Shown one piece after another: positions 1-12,061 of a stretch of 64,000 nt of DNA (its first letter is position 1; every line of letters starts with the position of its first letter). Source of the stretch: Larimichthys crocea (taxonomy: Eukaryota; Chordata; Actinopteri; Sciaenidae). A program made the position numbers and the translations under genes. The stretch covers positions 6,044,979 through 6,108,978 of the forward strand of contig NC_040022.1 in the NCBI RefSeq assembly GCF_000972845.2. The letters run 5' to 3'. The notes beneath the pieces are model-generated. The model worked only from the letters and a program-made list of their open reading frames with translations, was not told the origin of the DNA and did no database searches.

Positions 1-887
1 TTAATTAGAATGACATTTGCTACGTTCACGAATCCATAGACCGTTAAAGCTACACACATACAGTACATGAAACCGTGCTGCACACACCACCTGTGGAAGT
101 ACTTGTCATTTCTAAGAAATGTCCAAACTTTTGTCACTTGTAATTTTAAGAATTCTTTTTTTTTCTTTCAGTTTCTCAAGTGTAAAATGTTCACAAGAGA
201 AAGGTTGGTGGTTTTAACTGAGGATTTGCCGCTCTTCTTTGTTCTGTATAATTGGAAACTGCATCCTTTCGGGTTTAAATATGCAATAAGTTTGTTTTAC
301 CTGTTCACCCATGAATCTAAATAATCATCAATCATCATCAGTTAAAAATGAAAGTCATCATTAGTTGGAGACTTGCTCGTATGTGGGTACTCAGTACAGT
401 ACAATGGCTTGAGAAGAAGCCAGTTAAATCGGTGGAACGTTAAAATATAGACCGCATCCACAGCATGAATTTTTATTTTAACCACAATGACCCATCTTAG
501 TGATCAGTGATAAGCTCATATTAATGTTTCCTCCTCCTATCTGCTGCTCCACCATAATCATCTCCCTGGTTTGATGATAGGCACAGCACTAAACATCTGC
601 TGCTGGCAGATTTTCAGCCATTAATGACCTGAAAGTACTCTGGCGTCAATCTCTCGCACGTTTGCTTACTTAACCTTTTTGTTATCTACAGAATCTCTGG
701 TATTTGGTTAGTATTTTATACCTGTTAAAATAGACTCCATTTATCCTTGATCTGTTGACACTCAACAAGAAGACATACATTTTCACACCTCGCCACACGC
801 GTATGCCTCGACAACAAAGTGAAGTGAAGTCATTTAAGAAGAACTACAGAAAACTACGACTTAATAACTTAGTGAATCAGGTTGGAA
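1..887. other. Unique AT-rich sequence, no gene seen
   Basis: No exon, RNA gene or clear repeat is recognisable. The only open frame of note, 85 codons from 67, crosses a T-rich stretch and resembles no known protein. Confidence 0.6.
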
Positions 888-1008
888 CAGATAATCAAAG
901 TTGGTAGGAAACACAAAGGCAGGAAGTAAAGTAACACAAAACACAAGGAGAGGAGAGACTTACAAAATAAAACAGGAAACACTAAACCATGAACCCAAAA
1001 CCATGACA
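888..1008. repeat. Fragment of a TE terminus (LTR-like)
   Basis: The A-rich, G-poor text with runs such as 'aaaataaaacaggaaa', ending in 'ccatgaca', resembles the end of the solo LTR at 49493-50173, which also has 'caaaataaaacaggaaatg' shortly before its CA terminus. I infer a diverged terminal fragment of a related fish LTR or DNA element. No partner end or target duplication is visible, so class and strand are uncertain. Confidence 0.4.
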
Positions 1009-1068
1009 GTAATGGAGCTAGCTAGAGGAATCTCTAAACATTTAAACATTTTAGGACATTTTTAGAGG

Positions 1069-1362
1069 TGGCTGTGGCTCAGGAAGTAGAGCGGGTCATC
1101 CACTAATCAGATGATCAGTGGTTCAGTCCCTGCTCTTCCACTCTGCATGTCAAAGTGTCCTTGGGCAAGATACTGAAACTCAACTTGCTCCCAGCGGTGT
1201 GTGAATGCATATGAATGGTTAGCTCCTAAAACTGATGAGCAGTTGGCACCTTGCAGGCCAGCAGTGGCATCACTGTATGAATATGTATGTTAATGGGTGA
1301 ATGAGATATGTAGCGTAAAAGCTCTTTGAGTGATTGGCGCTATAGAAGTACAATCCATTTAT
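1069..1362 (+). repeat. tRNA-derived SINE
   Basis: This is a member of an abundant teleost SINE type. The head has a pol III A box near 1074-1094 (tggctcaggaagtagagcgg) and a B box at 1120-1130 (ggttcagtccc, a decayed form of the ggttcgatccc type). The body carries the familiar 'tgtccttgggcaagatactg' block and an ending of the form 'gcgctatagaagtacaatcc'. Decay at CpG positions shows it is an old copy. A tRNA gene is excluded because the head does not continue into an acceptor stem. I found no convincing target duplication. Confidence 0.85.
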
Positions 1363-1748
1363 ACACTCTTGACAATTGTGTCTTGTTGTTGATTAAAAGT
1401 GATGGTGATAGATTGTATTGTCAGATCACTTTGGTAAACCAATGACCAATTGGTTGACCAATGACCAATGCTGCTCCAGCCCACTTCTACAAACCAATAG
1501 ATCTGAATACAGCCTGAAACATGACTGCACTGCAGCTCCTTAAAGAAATCACTTATAGCGTGGAGTTAAGTGTTGAGCTATGAAGTCTAAATTAAGATGA
1601 AGGTTCTTCAAAAAAAAAATCAGAGCTGTTTTTGTTTGTGCTGTTTTCTTTCTTCGGGTCTGATTGACCTGTGAATATAGATTTCACTACATAGCCAGTG
1701 TTGGCTGGGTTATCAACACTTTGATGTTGAATATTTCAGCTCTGCAGT
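1363..1748. other. Unique sequence with a CCAAT cluster
   Basis: No gene is seen. Around 1438-1470 the pentamer ccaat occurs four times within about 35 bases, partly as the inverted repeat accaattggt. CCAAT is the NF-Y core, but a promoter cannot be claimed without a transcription start or exon nearby. Confidence 0.4.
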
Positions 1749-1749
1749 C

Positions 1750-1799
<50 letters not shown>
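1749..1799. repeat. (CA)n microsatellite
   Basis: About 25 uninterrupted CA units. A run this long is likely to be length-polymorphic. Confidence 0.97.
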
Positions 1800-1804
<5 letters not shown>

Positions 1805-4034
1805 AAGCTCCTAATTTCAACCAACTAGATAGCACCAGTAGTCCTTCACAGCTCTGTTAGAAGTTATTGGCAGCACATCAGATGTAACCTCACTCAAATT
1901 TTTTCAACCCACTGAAATCATGTGTTTTTGCTCATCAAGCGTCTACTTCTGACCAATGCGATACCTGCACTGTATTTCATCCTCACTGCCAGTTTCTTAT
2001 GACAGGATTACTTATGATCAGAAACTTTTGAGTGGACTACTTTGCTAGCAGCCAAAAATCAAGCGAGTGCAACAACACGCGACATAGCAGCCAGCTTATA
2101 TCACTTAGTTCAACAGCATGAAGCCCAGCTCGGCACTGACAAAGCTCTTGACAATGACTAAAAGTCAGTCTTTGTCCATTGGCTTCTGGCTTGCTCTCTT
2201 ACTCCCTCGTCCTCTTCAGTCTCGCTCTGCCTCTGCTGAACCCGGCTACCTTGACTACCTTGACCTTATTACCTTGATCAAACATGAGACAAAAATATAT
2301 ATATATATTTTTTTTACAGTAGCATCAATCCACCAAACCTTCACCAATAGCAGCACTGACTGTCGTGGTGTATGTCTCTGTTATGGCTAGGACTAATCAA
2401 TCCCGGTGCATGCTGCATGTCTATATTTATATTTCATTTCATGCATTTGATGCTGCCAACTGGCAAAGCTAAATTGAACGTTTTTCTAAGACGCCATGAA
2501 ATCTCGCCCTAAACCCTAACTGGCTTTCCCTCTGTTTCCCTCTTCATCTATTTCTCTTCTCCTGTTTGTCTGCTAAGTCTGGTCGATAATGTTAAACCTC
2601 TCAGACGTCTGGGTCCTTTGATATTAACCAACCCCGCATTACAAACACACACATGCACGCATACAAACACCCTTTTTCAGTGGGGATTTGTTGTGGGAAG
2701 TGCAGTTTTCGCCCCACTGTGCGTGCCGCGAACATGGCAGAGCTGTAATACACACTGCTGCGAGGCCGGCCTCCTGAGCAGTCCCCATGCAACACTTGCT
2801 CTCAGCAGGCGGAGTATGTTGAGATGAGACTCTGGAGGATTGGGGCGGATCTGAGCAACTGCAGGGCATCAGTCACACTGTGGAATCAGCAGCACACTCC
2901 CTATCCGGCGCCTACAGCCTGTCAAGGTGTCTGTGCTTCTAATGCCTGACTGTAAATTCAGCTCTCATGGCCTACGAATGCAGCGGGAAATGGCTCGCCT
3001 GGATTCATTTTCTCTCTCCGAGAGTGCTGCTGTGTGGGAGGATTTTGCTGTTTTGTGTTGTTGTTGTGAGGTAGAGGCTGAGAAGAAAGCTCTCGCTGGC
3101 AAAGGTGCTGGCTCAAGTGTGCGGTAGAACAACGGGAAGGCTCATTGTTTACAGTTATCGAATTCATTGCATGTGCGCATCTCTCCGAACCATCTGACCC
3201 CGCTATGCAGCAGCTTTTCTTATCTCGTTACGGGGCGAACGTATCGAGGATTGGCGAAGCTCTGCGTGTGTTTACTTTGACTTATCTTCTTCTAAAGCCT
3301 CCTTAGGTATACTCTCTGATGATAGAAATTCTCCTCTGCTCATGCTACAGCAAGAAGGTTTTAGTTGAAGCCGACAGCTTTGTTTTTTTAACAATCCATG
3401 CTGCTTTGTTGTAGGTCCTGACCTCCTTAGATAAATCTTTTTCAATCACTGAAAAAAGCTGCAGAGCATGCAGGCTTTGTCTTCCTAACAAATGTCTTTT
3501 ACGTTGATGACTTAACAGTTTGTCTTGCAGCACGTGAGACAGACGCTATAATGAAGTTTTCCTCTGTGTTGTGAACTCATTAATGCAGATTAAACTCAAT
3601 AGAATACACTTCAGCTGGCGACACAAAACATATGGATGTGAATAAATTATCCGATCAGTGTTCTCTGGTTGGTATTTACACCTGCTGCTTTGATAAATAG
3701 TGGCCTTTACTGTGTTGTTAGTCCGAAGTATTTCAAAACTGTAGGAAGTGCAGCAACGAGCTGAGTGGAGGTGGTGAAGCTTCATAACACTATATATATT
3801 TTTTTGTTAAACGAGTTTAATAAAACATACTGCTATCCACAGTTAAGTAATGAACATGCTTGCTGGTGTAATTAATAAGACCAGCACACAACAAACTAAT
3901 CTGGTCAAAAACATGATATTAAATAAAATTACAGTCTATTACAGTCTACACGCCTTCCAGTCTCTACACGTCAAATATTCAACGTTGATTAAATTAATGT
4001 GCCTCTTTGAGCTTGAGTGGCCATGTCGGAGCCG
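1800..4034. other. Unique sequence, no gene seen
   Basis: Open frames of 62-90 codons occur on both strands around 2118-2390 and 2600-3170, but they overlap each other in several frames and show no domain or convincing splice context. No interspersed repeat is recognised. Confidence 0.5.
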
Positions 4035-4269
4035 TTATTGAATTTTTTTTTTTTTTTACTATTGTTTTTTTGGCTTTTTATGCCTTTAATGATAGGACAG
4101 CTGAAGATAGACAGGAAGCAGGGGGCAGAGAGAGGGGGAATGACACGCAGTAAATGGCCGTCCAAAGCGGGATTCGAGCTGGGGCCAGCTGCAGCGAGGA
4201 CTGTGGCCTCTACACACGGGGCGGCCGCTTAACCCACTACGCTACCGACCGCCTCATTATTGAATTTTT
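4035..4269 (-). repeat. tRNA-derived SINE with 13-bp target duplication
   Basis: This is a reverse-strand SINE. The duplication ttattgaattttt is exact at 4035-4047 and 4257-4269. Read on the minus strand, the tRNA-like head lies at the right end, with an A-box-like 'tagcgtagtgggttaagcg' and a B-box-like 'gctcgaatcccgc'. The body carries the 'gacaggaagcagggggcagagag' type block (seen here on the plus strand), and the tail is the T run at the left end, which is the poly(A) tail on the minus strand. The intact duplication and GC-rich head suggest a younger insertion than the SINE at 1069. Confidence 0.9.
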
Positions 4270-7200
4270 GAAATCAGAAAAATATGTACAATTTGTTTAA
4301 GTTAAAGTTGAGTTAATTATGGTATTTTTATTTATAAAAGAAATTATTATGGAATGAAAAATGATCCAGAATTGGTGAAATCCTAGTTTAAAATCACCTT
4401 GTGTAAAAGGTAGTTAAAACTGCTTATTTTATTTCAGTTTGTGGTGACGTATATGACGAGACTCCCATGGACAGGTGGGTATATTCGAATTTCTTGAATG
4501 AACGTTGGTAGAGTGGTTAGGTGGCAAGGAGGACCACAAATAAACGCAGAGACCTCACATGTTAAATTCTATGTTCAGTTTTGTTCTGTGTTTTTGGAAA
4601 GTCAAACCATTTGGGATCAATAAACAACAACAGCAATAATATTTGGATCAATGACAGTATAAAGAATGTACAGAGCATGAGTGACGTCACCCATAAGTAG
4701 GAACTACAGTTTTTAGCACTTCTGCATTGGCTTTATTTCCCAGCACCGGAGTTTGCAGCTTAATTTGGAGTTGTCTCTGCGTATGCTCATTCAAAAATGT
4801 GTCGACAGCTCTGTAGGTAACCTCTGCTGGCTAAAAAAAAAGAAACAAAGGATTGGACAATTCAGGCCACATGTGCTTACATGCATGATGTCCGATACCA
4901 AAAACTGCAAATCCATCCACACAGAGTCCTGTTTTTGTTGTGTGGGCATGGGGTGATCAATTCTGACAATTCATACAGTGTTGCCATTATGTCGCCACAC
5001 TCAGGGCGCTCTGCACTAATGGGGTTTTAAACAACTGGTACACTCACGTCTCAACACAGCCATGTTTCATCACCATGGATACTCATTGGCTGCTTCTTTA
5101 TTCCTGTGCGAGCCGAAAATAGTCAACTCATGTTCTCCTTAAGTGATAATGCAGTGCACGGTGTTGTAAATGTAACACGGTAGTGATTTCTTATCTTTAA
5201 ACTTTACCGCACATTTTGAGATTTTAAATCCACCATGAAAATGTTAGTCATAATGTTTTCAGAAGTAACCAGCCGAAACCTCAATTTCATCCAGCTTTGC
5301 TCAGGATCGGACACCAGGGTATACTTTCTGTCTGCGGGTTTAATTGTCTTGACTTCCATACAGTGACTGATCTGGGACGGCTCTTAATGTGGCAAATTGT
5401 TCGTACAGTGCGCGATCAGAGTGATGTTGGGTAATATGTGGATGTGTTATTCTTTAAAAGCAGCGCTCGCCTCTGTTTTTGCATGATGGAATAAACTGCC
5501 GGCTTCCCATAATGACTCTAAATGTCTTTTCACAAAATACCAAATAGATGTAAACTAAATTTGACTCTGCTTCAATCATTTCACCAGTTATGTTTGTGGC
5601 CCAACATAGGAGGCAGATGTTATTTCAAATAGGCTACACAAGGTGAATTAATGATACTGTTTTTCACTTAAGCATCGGTGGGTGACTGGTTCGGTCTTTG
5701 CTTTTGATTTTCAAACTTTTAGAAACAATTTTTTTCCATCTTTCCCCTTATATACCAGTCTGTCTGTCCTTTAAGTAAGTAATGAATCATTTGGTTTGTG
5801 TTCGGGCTGGCTGTTGGCTCAGCACTGTAGTCAGGAGGGAGGTAATTAGCTAAAACTAAAGGTGATATTCTGCGCAGCATGAAGTGAGACACAATGTGGC
5901 TATTATTCTTGGCTGAACTGTTACTTTGTCACTAGCTTCTGCCAGTTTTCTTCCCCTCATCTGCAATATCTGTCTCGTCTGTTTTCTTCTCTGATGAACC
6001 TCCTGCCTGTCTGTTGATCTAGAGTACATCCTGTATCTGTCTACCGCCTCGCCTGTCGTCTGTAGATCTTTCGTAGATATTTCATCTGCGGCAATATGTC
6101 TTGTTTCACGTCAGTTATTATGTGGGACTTTGCAGCCGTTAGATTAAAACATTTTCATCTCTGTAACAGCGTGATTAAGGGTGCAGTTCTCTCAAAGAAT
6201 GTGCAATAAAGCATTTGATGGATCTGACAGCGAGGATGAAGCTGTTCTTCAGTTTACCAGTGAGAAAATCATTGTGCGAGTCTAAATTGATCATTTCTAT
6301 CATGCTTGTCATATTTCTGGAAATGTATGTTTCTGTTTTGAAATGCTACAACCGTGTACACAAACTAAACATTTCAACGGTGGGCACACGGCAATTTTCA
6401 AGCTCATCCAAACATGATAACTCATAGAGCAGTTAGCTCCAATAGCTGCAACTCATTTTCTAGTAATAATGAAGGCCGGTGAAATCCCTCTTGGCAGTCG
6501 CTTTGGCACACAGTTAACAGCAGTCATTACTGTCTCTGGATGCATCTGTCTGCATCTCTCTCCCTTGTCACTTTCCCCTCCATTTGTCTCTCTGGGCGAC
6601 AGTGGAAATAAACAAAAATCCCTTTGATAGAGGCTGTCTGGAGTTTCCGTGTCCTCTGGCGAAATTCATTACCTTGAGGGAAAAAAATAGAAGAAGTGTC
6701 TTTAACTCTGGGATTTCACTGTCGACACTGTATTGCTTATCCAGTTTTAACAGAAGGTGTCAATCAACTTTACGCACAACAAATTTACCGCAAACCCATT
6801 TTAAACTCAGGCGGGCAAAATGAGGCGATACACATCTAAACCCAGCAAGAAATTTCCAATTTCAATTTTCATGCATTTTTGAGTGGAAAGAAGACATGGC
6901 AACCATAAGTAATTAACCCAAACAATTGGGCTCAATCACAGAACACATCGCGCCTTTCTCAGCGATGAGAGGGGATGTATTTTATGCGAAGCATCAAAAG
7001 GAATCGAACGTGATCTTTCCTAATTCTTGTGATTGTAATCGTATTTTGTGCTCCTTATGCAAATGCGTCCGCTGTAAATCCTCGCCGAGATGACGTCGGA
7101 CATAAATACTTAATCTAACTGGATGTGGCTGTCCTTATTCTCCATCCTTTGTACTTCTGCATGCGTGCACGCACCCCGACACACGCTGTGTTTCCTGTTT

Positions 7201-8154
7201 GATTAGATTGAGAATAATTGGATGCCAGCTTGTTTTATAACTGTGAAGCAACAGTGTTAAGTTGGAAGCTGATTCCTGACGAAATGGTGCACTTTATCTG
7301 TTAGTAAAAGGTCGGAGGGGCGCCGCTCTTTATGACCTGAAATATGTGTCCTTGCCTTACACTCTTCTGTTATTGGCCTTGCAGACTGCTGATGTAGCTT
7401 AGGGGGTGAAATATCGTTGCTGATAAGGTGACACATATGTGAGTCAATGCCAACACACTGACAGACACATTTGTGTTGCGCTTTTAACTGGCTGCACAGA
7501 ATGAGAATTTAGCAGCGGCGGTGGAAAGTAAGACGTTATTAAAATGAGCTTAGAAACTGCCTGAGCTGTGACAACCTCCCACAGCCACAGAGTATGTCGC
7601 ACTGCACTTCATTACCATATAGAAGAAGATGAGAGAGAGCAGAAGTTATTTGCTCTGTGCTGAAGAACAAACAGACACTAAACAGAGGGAGACAATGTGA
7701 ATGCAATTCGTACAAGATTGTGAGTGAGGACAACATTTAATGCCCAAAGCCTGGCAGCGGATAAAAACAAAAAATGTGGCATCAGAAAAAAAGAAACACG
7801 CTGTAGCTCTGATTTTTCACAATGCAGCCATGAACTCCTTTTACAGCAGGAAGTCTGCTGCGCCTGACATTTGCAAATACATTTTTACTCTTGCATAAAA
7901 GAAAGAAGCTTTTGACGGAGGAACAGAGGGAGGTTTCGGCTTTCCGTGAACAAAAACAAAAACGCATTATATATAGTCTCCTCATCCGGAATAACAGCGA
8001 CAATTTATATAAAGAGTCTATGATGATATCTGACATTTCAACTTTCCTCTTGGGGTCTGTTTTCATGAATCAAGACACTCAACAAAGTGCAGTCAAGTGT
8101 GCAACTCGCATGCAAACCTTCCCGTGTTCTGTGGCTGTAGGCGCACATCATGCT
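4270..8154. other. Long unique stretch, no gene seen
   Basis: There is no recognisable exon, RNA gene or young repeat over about 3.9 kb. A palindromic CRE-type octamer tgacgtca lies at 4682-4689; it is a motif match only. Open frames here (for example 6584-6823) are short and show no domain. Confidence 0.5.
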
Positions 8155-8187
8155 CTTATCCCACACTGTACACCAGTGTGGGATAAG
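8155..8187. other. Perfect 14-bp hairpin
   Basis: The stem cttatcccacactg (8155-8168) is exactly complementary to cagtgtgggataag (8174-8187) across the 5-base loop tacac. Pairing does not extend well past the stem, so it is shorter than a usual miRNA precursor. There is no T run after it that would make it a pol III terminator. Function is unknown. Confidence 0.8.
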
Positions 8188-8295
8188 AAGGAATGCATTA
8201 TTGAGCATTATTAGTAGATGTCTTCATTAAATCTCTTTAAAAAAAAAAACACCCTAATGTGCTGTCAGTTTGGTCATTTTTGCTTTAAAAGTGTT

Positions 8296-8575
8296 GTGTG
8301 GACCCAAAAACAGGACGCAGAAAAAGAACAGGTGCAACTTTCTTGATCAGGTAAGCAGCGATGGAAAAATAGCCCAGAAATGGAACAGGTAGGCAAAAAC
8401 CAAAAACAAACTAGACTTGTTAACATGCAGGAAATGCAAAACTAGGGCTGGCCACAAAGCCTGTAGACAGATGTGAGCTGCTGGTGGACAGGTAAATATA
8501 GGAGACTGAGAAGAGAAATGAGGGGCAGGTGCACCGGCAGGTGATGACCTGTTGGGGTTGAGGAATGGTTGGTGT
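8296..8575. repeat. Decayed interspersed element, LTR-like
   Basis: The text from about 'gtgtggacccaaaaacaggacgc' through 'acaggtaaatataggagactgag' to 'gaggggcaggtgcaccggcagg' has the composition of fish LTR or DNA elements: an A-rich list of lysine-like codons, a TATA-like segment, and gag/cag-rich ends. No terminal repeats or duplication were found, so family and limits are guesses. Confidence 0.4.
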
Positions 8576-8589
8576 CAGTTTGTTTTGGT

Positions 8590-9084
8590 TTCACTTTAAA
8601 AATACACGCTAAAAAAATCATCTCATTTCTCAGAGATTTATAAATTTGGCCATTATCACTGACGCGCTCTATTGATCATCGAGTTTTTCTGGCACTTACA
8701 ATCAGCAAAGTAGCGGTGAGGTGTTGAGGTGAAGAGTCGAGTTTTCAGTGCAACGTCAAAGGCAACAAAGCAGGAAGAAGAACATTGCACCATTTAGAAA
8801 TTTAACACTCACCAAAATAGCAGCTAATCCCCTCAAGGGCATCGCACCTGCATGAGAGATGTTCTCAATACCCCAACAACAAAAAAATGAGTCATCTGTA
8901 GTGTTATGAATAAATTAATGCATTATAATCGCGAAAGTGTGAAAGCAGAATTCTTCCTAAGACTATAATCGTACCATGAAAATCTAAAGTTATTGCATCC
9001 CAGGATTCCATATTCCCACTCTCATGTTGCCAGGAAACTATTGTAACATGAGCAGTACGCTTAAATCGTTTCAAGTAAGCTATT
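8590..9084. other. Unique sequence, no gene seen
   Basis: No exon or repeat is recognised. Confidence 0.5.
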
Positions 9085-9330
9085 CTATTTCCATCCTTCC
9101 ATTTTCTGCTTATTCTTATCAGGGTCAAGGATACTGGAGCCTATCCCAGGTCACTTTTAGGGCATCAGGTGGCGGATACACCCTGGACAAGTTGCCAGTT
9201 CATCACAGGTCTGACACATAGAGACAAACAACCATTCACACACCTATTAAGGCATTGGAACGGCAGTGCAACACAGACACAGGAAGAACATGCAAAAAAG
9301 GCCCCAGCTGAAGTTTGAACTGCGAAAAAC
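9085..9330 (+). repeat. Decayed retroposon tail (common teleost type)
   Basis: The segments 'ccatccttccattttctgct', 'gagcctatcccaggtcac', 'tacaccctggacaagttgcc', 'gacacatagagacaaacaac' and 'gaagaacatgcaaaa' occur in the order seen in a very abundant teleost retroposon 3' region. This copy lacks part of the middle, including the segment usually found between 'cacacctat' and 'ggcagtgcaac'. I recognise the family but cannot assign the LINE clade with certainty. Confidence 0.7.
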
Positions 9331-11345
9331 AATAAAAACAAGCATCTATAAGACTGTAGGTTGCTTTTCCATATAGTATTTTATTTTGTATTTTAGACCT
9401 GTATCTGATGTTCTTATGCAGGTGACAATGCAGGAAAAAAGCGTAAATATATAGACCGATGAAATGATTACATGGACTGAATTGTCAGTAGCTTATTGAC
9501 CAATCCATATACCATTGAACATAGAGTTATTATGCAGTAATAATAAATGAATCATATGGCATGCTGGGAAGATCAGTAAGTCATTATATTTCCTGTTAGT
9601 TTTCTTATATTCACATAATGTTACTAATAGCACTGTGATAGTTGCGACCGTCTTCAAATCGCTTCGTATTTGATCTTTGCTGCGTTCTCCGTTTCCTCCA
9701 CATCACCCCAGTGCAAACAGAACAGCCATGAGGTTAATGGAAACTTGATGGGTTTTTCACACCGTATAAAGCAGATGTCCCCCTGGATGCATGATCCAAG
9801 ATCTGCCGAGAGGCTGTTCTCCATGCCCACACAGCCATCCTCTTTCTTTTCTGGCCTCTCACCGTGCCCATGCCGCAGTGCCAGAGAAAGCATAACTCTA
9901 AGAGACGAGCAAGAAGGGATGACTGCGAACCTTTTAACTGCGTGCTGGTATTTTTGGCCACTGACATGCTGACAGATCTTGCAATGTGAACACTAAACCA
10001 CAAAGAAGCATAGCGGGCATTTATAGGATCGAGAAGTTTTTATAGAGATGACTGTAGAGGCAGGAGAACTAAGTGGAGGAGCACTAGCAGAAATGTCAGC
10101 ACCGCTGGATGCGTCTACCTGTGTCCACCACGGGACTGAAGGTGTGTCAGGGTCCTCACACTTTATAAAATCCCTCTGCTCTCTGCTGGTTTTCTCCTGG
10201 CTCTGCTGGCTTGTCAGCTTCAATGAGCGTGATGTTAATGTGATCCAGCAGGGCTACAGGGACACGGGACCGTGTGAGGATGATGGGATTGGTCGGAAGC
10301 TCATGGCAGAACATTCCAAGAAGGCAGATGCAGGCGTCCTATTGGTGGGAAAAAAAAAGAAAAACACTTCAGATGTGAGGTGGATGTGATTCTTCAGAGG
10401 CAGGATTAGAGGCGACACTGACATTGACAGAAACCGTCCTCGAAAGACAAAGAACTGTGATCTAATCCTCAAGAGTCACAGACTTTATTTGGGCCAGACG
10501 TCTGTGTCGCCTTAACACCTTTTGTCAAACTTATTTTTACAAATTAAAAAAAGAGATTAGTAGCAGCTCTTAATGTGATGCACTGTAAACCGTTTAGTGG
10601 GAGGTCCTGACAATACTCAACGCTGTCTGCAGCATGTGTGGTGTTAGCGGAGTAGCATCACAGCTGAGCAGACGGTGGTACAGTCAACACTCTCTTCACG
10701 GCAGCTTGCTAACTAGTTTGTGAAATACACTGCTGGAAAGATAATTAACAATGACCCCATCATTTCCTCGTTTAAATAAAGTGAGAAGTTTGACTGCATG
10801 GTAATGATTGCAAACAAACAAGATGGGGAGTGATGGGGAGGGCATCGGAGCTTGGTGATGTAACCGGGCTCACTAGAGAGGATGACGGAGTAAGTAGGGT
10901 TGAGGATGTCTAGGCACCTTGATTTAGATCCTGATTCAAAGTGCTACGATTCTGTGGCTATGTTGAATGTTTTATTCATGTAAGTGATGAAATAAGCTGC
11001 TTTTATTCACAAATAATGTGGTGGTTTGTATCTAGGCTCCAGCGTGGAAGCCTTGGTTTTCCATGACTGAATACGCAAATCCTTGTCCATAAAAGTCGCA
11101 ATAGCGTTTTCCGCCTGCAAAATAATTCTCTGGTTAGCATCTGCGAGCAGTTGCTTTTCATCCAACTCTGGTTGGAGAGGGGGTTTCTCACGTTATTGGC
11201 AAAATATTGAAATTTCATTTTGTACACCTCTCAAATTGTGTGGCTCTTGTATCCAGTTTGCAAGTCATGCTGAAGCAAGTCTTGGAGTCATGCTGGTGTT
11301 AAAGAGGCTGACAGGTGTTGGAATGAAGGACATGTGGCAGCGCTC
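9331..11345. other. Unique sequence with short overlapping ORFs
   Basis: Between 9654 and 10472 open frames of 72-113 codons overlap on both strands. None shows a domain, none is flanked by clear splice signals, and their overlap in opposite frames argues that they reflect local GC content. No repeat is recognised. Confidence 0.45.
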
Positions 11346-11358
11346 CTTCTTACTACAG

Positions 11359-11514
11359 TAGGGCTGCCACTATTAGGCAATTAGTCACGATTATGTCGAC
11401 GAACAAAATCGATGACAACTAATTTAGTAGTCAACACATCGTTTTTTTGTTGTTGTTTTTTTTTACTTTGCTTTTCTCTTGAAACTGCGGCTGCAGCTTC
11501 CACTGCCTTTCTGT

Positions 11515-11570
<56 letters not shown>

Positions 11571-12053
11571 TGCACAGTAGTGGTAATTGGCATCAGGCCT
11601 GACTGTACCGTAAATGATACCATAATACAGACCCTCCAGGAATTCACGATGTTGCGATTTGCAACTTCAACGCAATTTCAGTGAATCCCTGTGAATTCAG
11701 GCGGTGTTGTAATTTTAACCAATCACCGCGATTTTTCCGCAACTTCCGCGCAGTCTGCCCGGGGGATTCAACTCGGCGGGTCACGGACGGCCGCATGGTG
11801 CGGGAGGATCCCCTCATGGGACCTCTCCACGGTGCTGGCTGGCCTCCGCCGGGCGCATTTACTCCCCGGCAGCTCTGGGTCGGCAAGGAAAGACTCGGGG
11901 GCAAAGGTGGCTCACGGCTCCGTCCGCGAGCTTTACAGCGCCCACCCACACCTTTCCGGGACAGTGAATTTACGTATGATCCAATTAGTCGACTAATCGA
12001 AAAAATAATCAGTGATTAGTCGAATATCAAAATAATCGTTTGTGGCAGCCCTA
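11359..12053. mobile_element. hAT-type non-autonomous element 1
   Basis: The ends are an exact 12-bp inverted repeat, tagggctgccac at 11359-11370 and gtggcagcccta at 12042-12053. Sub-terminal blocks are full of 'gattagtcgactaatcg' type text, typical of a widespread hAT family. The 8-mer cttcttac occurs at 11346-11353 and 12054-12061, the target length expected for hAT, but five extra bases (tacag, 11354-11358) separate the left copy from the inverted repeat. The interior holds a (CA)n run and a CpG-rich block (about 11740-11950), and no transposase. Both the plus and minus frames across the core are open for about 100 codons but resemble nothing I know. Confidence 0.85.
11519..11565. repeat. 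(CA)n microsatellite inside hAT element 1
   Basis: About 23 CA units followed by 'cgcacatgcaca'. Confidence 0.95.
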
Positions 12054-12061
12054 CTTCTTAC

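Noticed and set aside
1069..1150. tRNA gene
   Set aside because: A and B boxes are present, but the sequence continues into a SINE body and does not fold into a cloverleaf with an acceptor stem.
4682..4689. CRE promoter element
   Set aside because: A single tgacgtca octamer without a TATA element, CpG island or exon nearby is not enough to call a promoter.
8155..8187. miRNA precursor
   Set aside because: The stem is 14 bp and does not extend; a miRNA hairpin needs about 22 bp or more of mature duplex within a longer stem.
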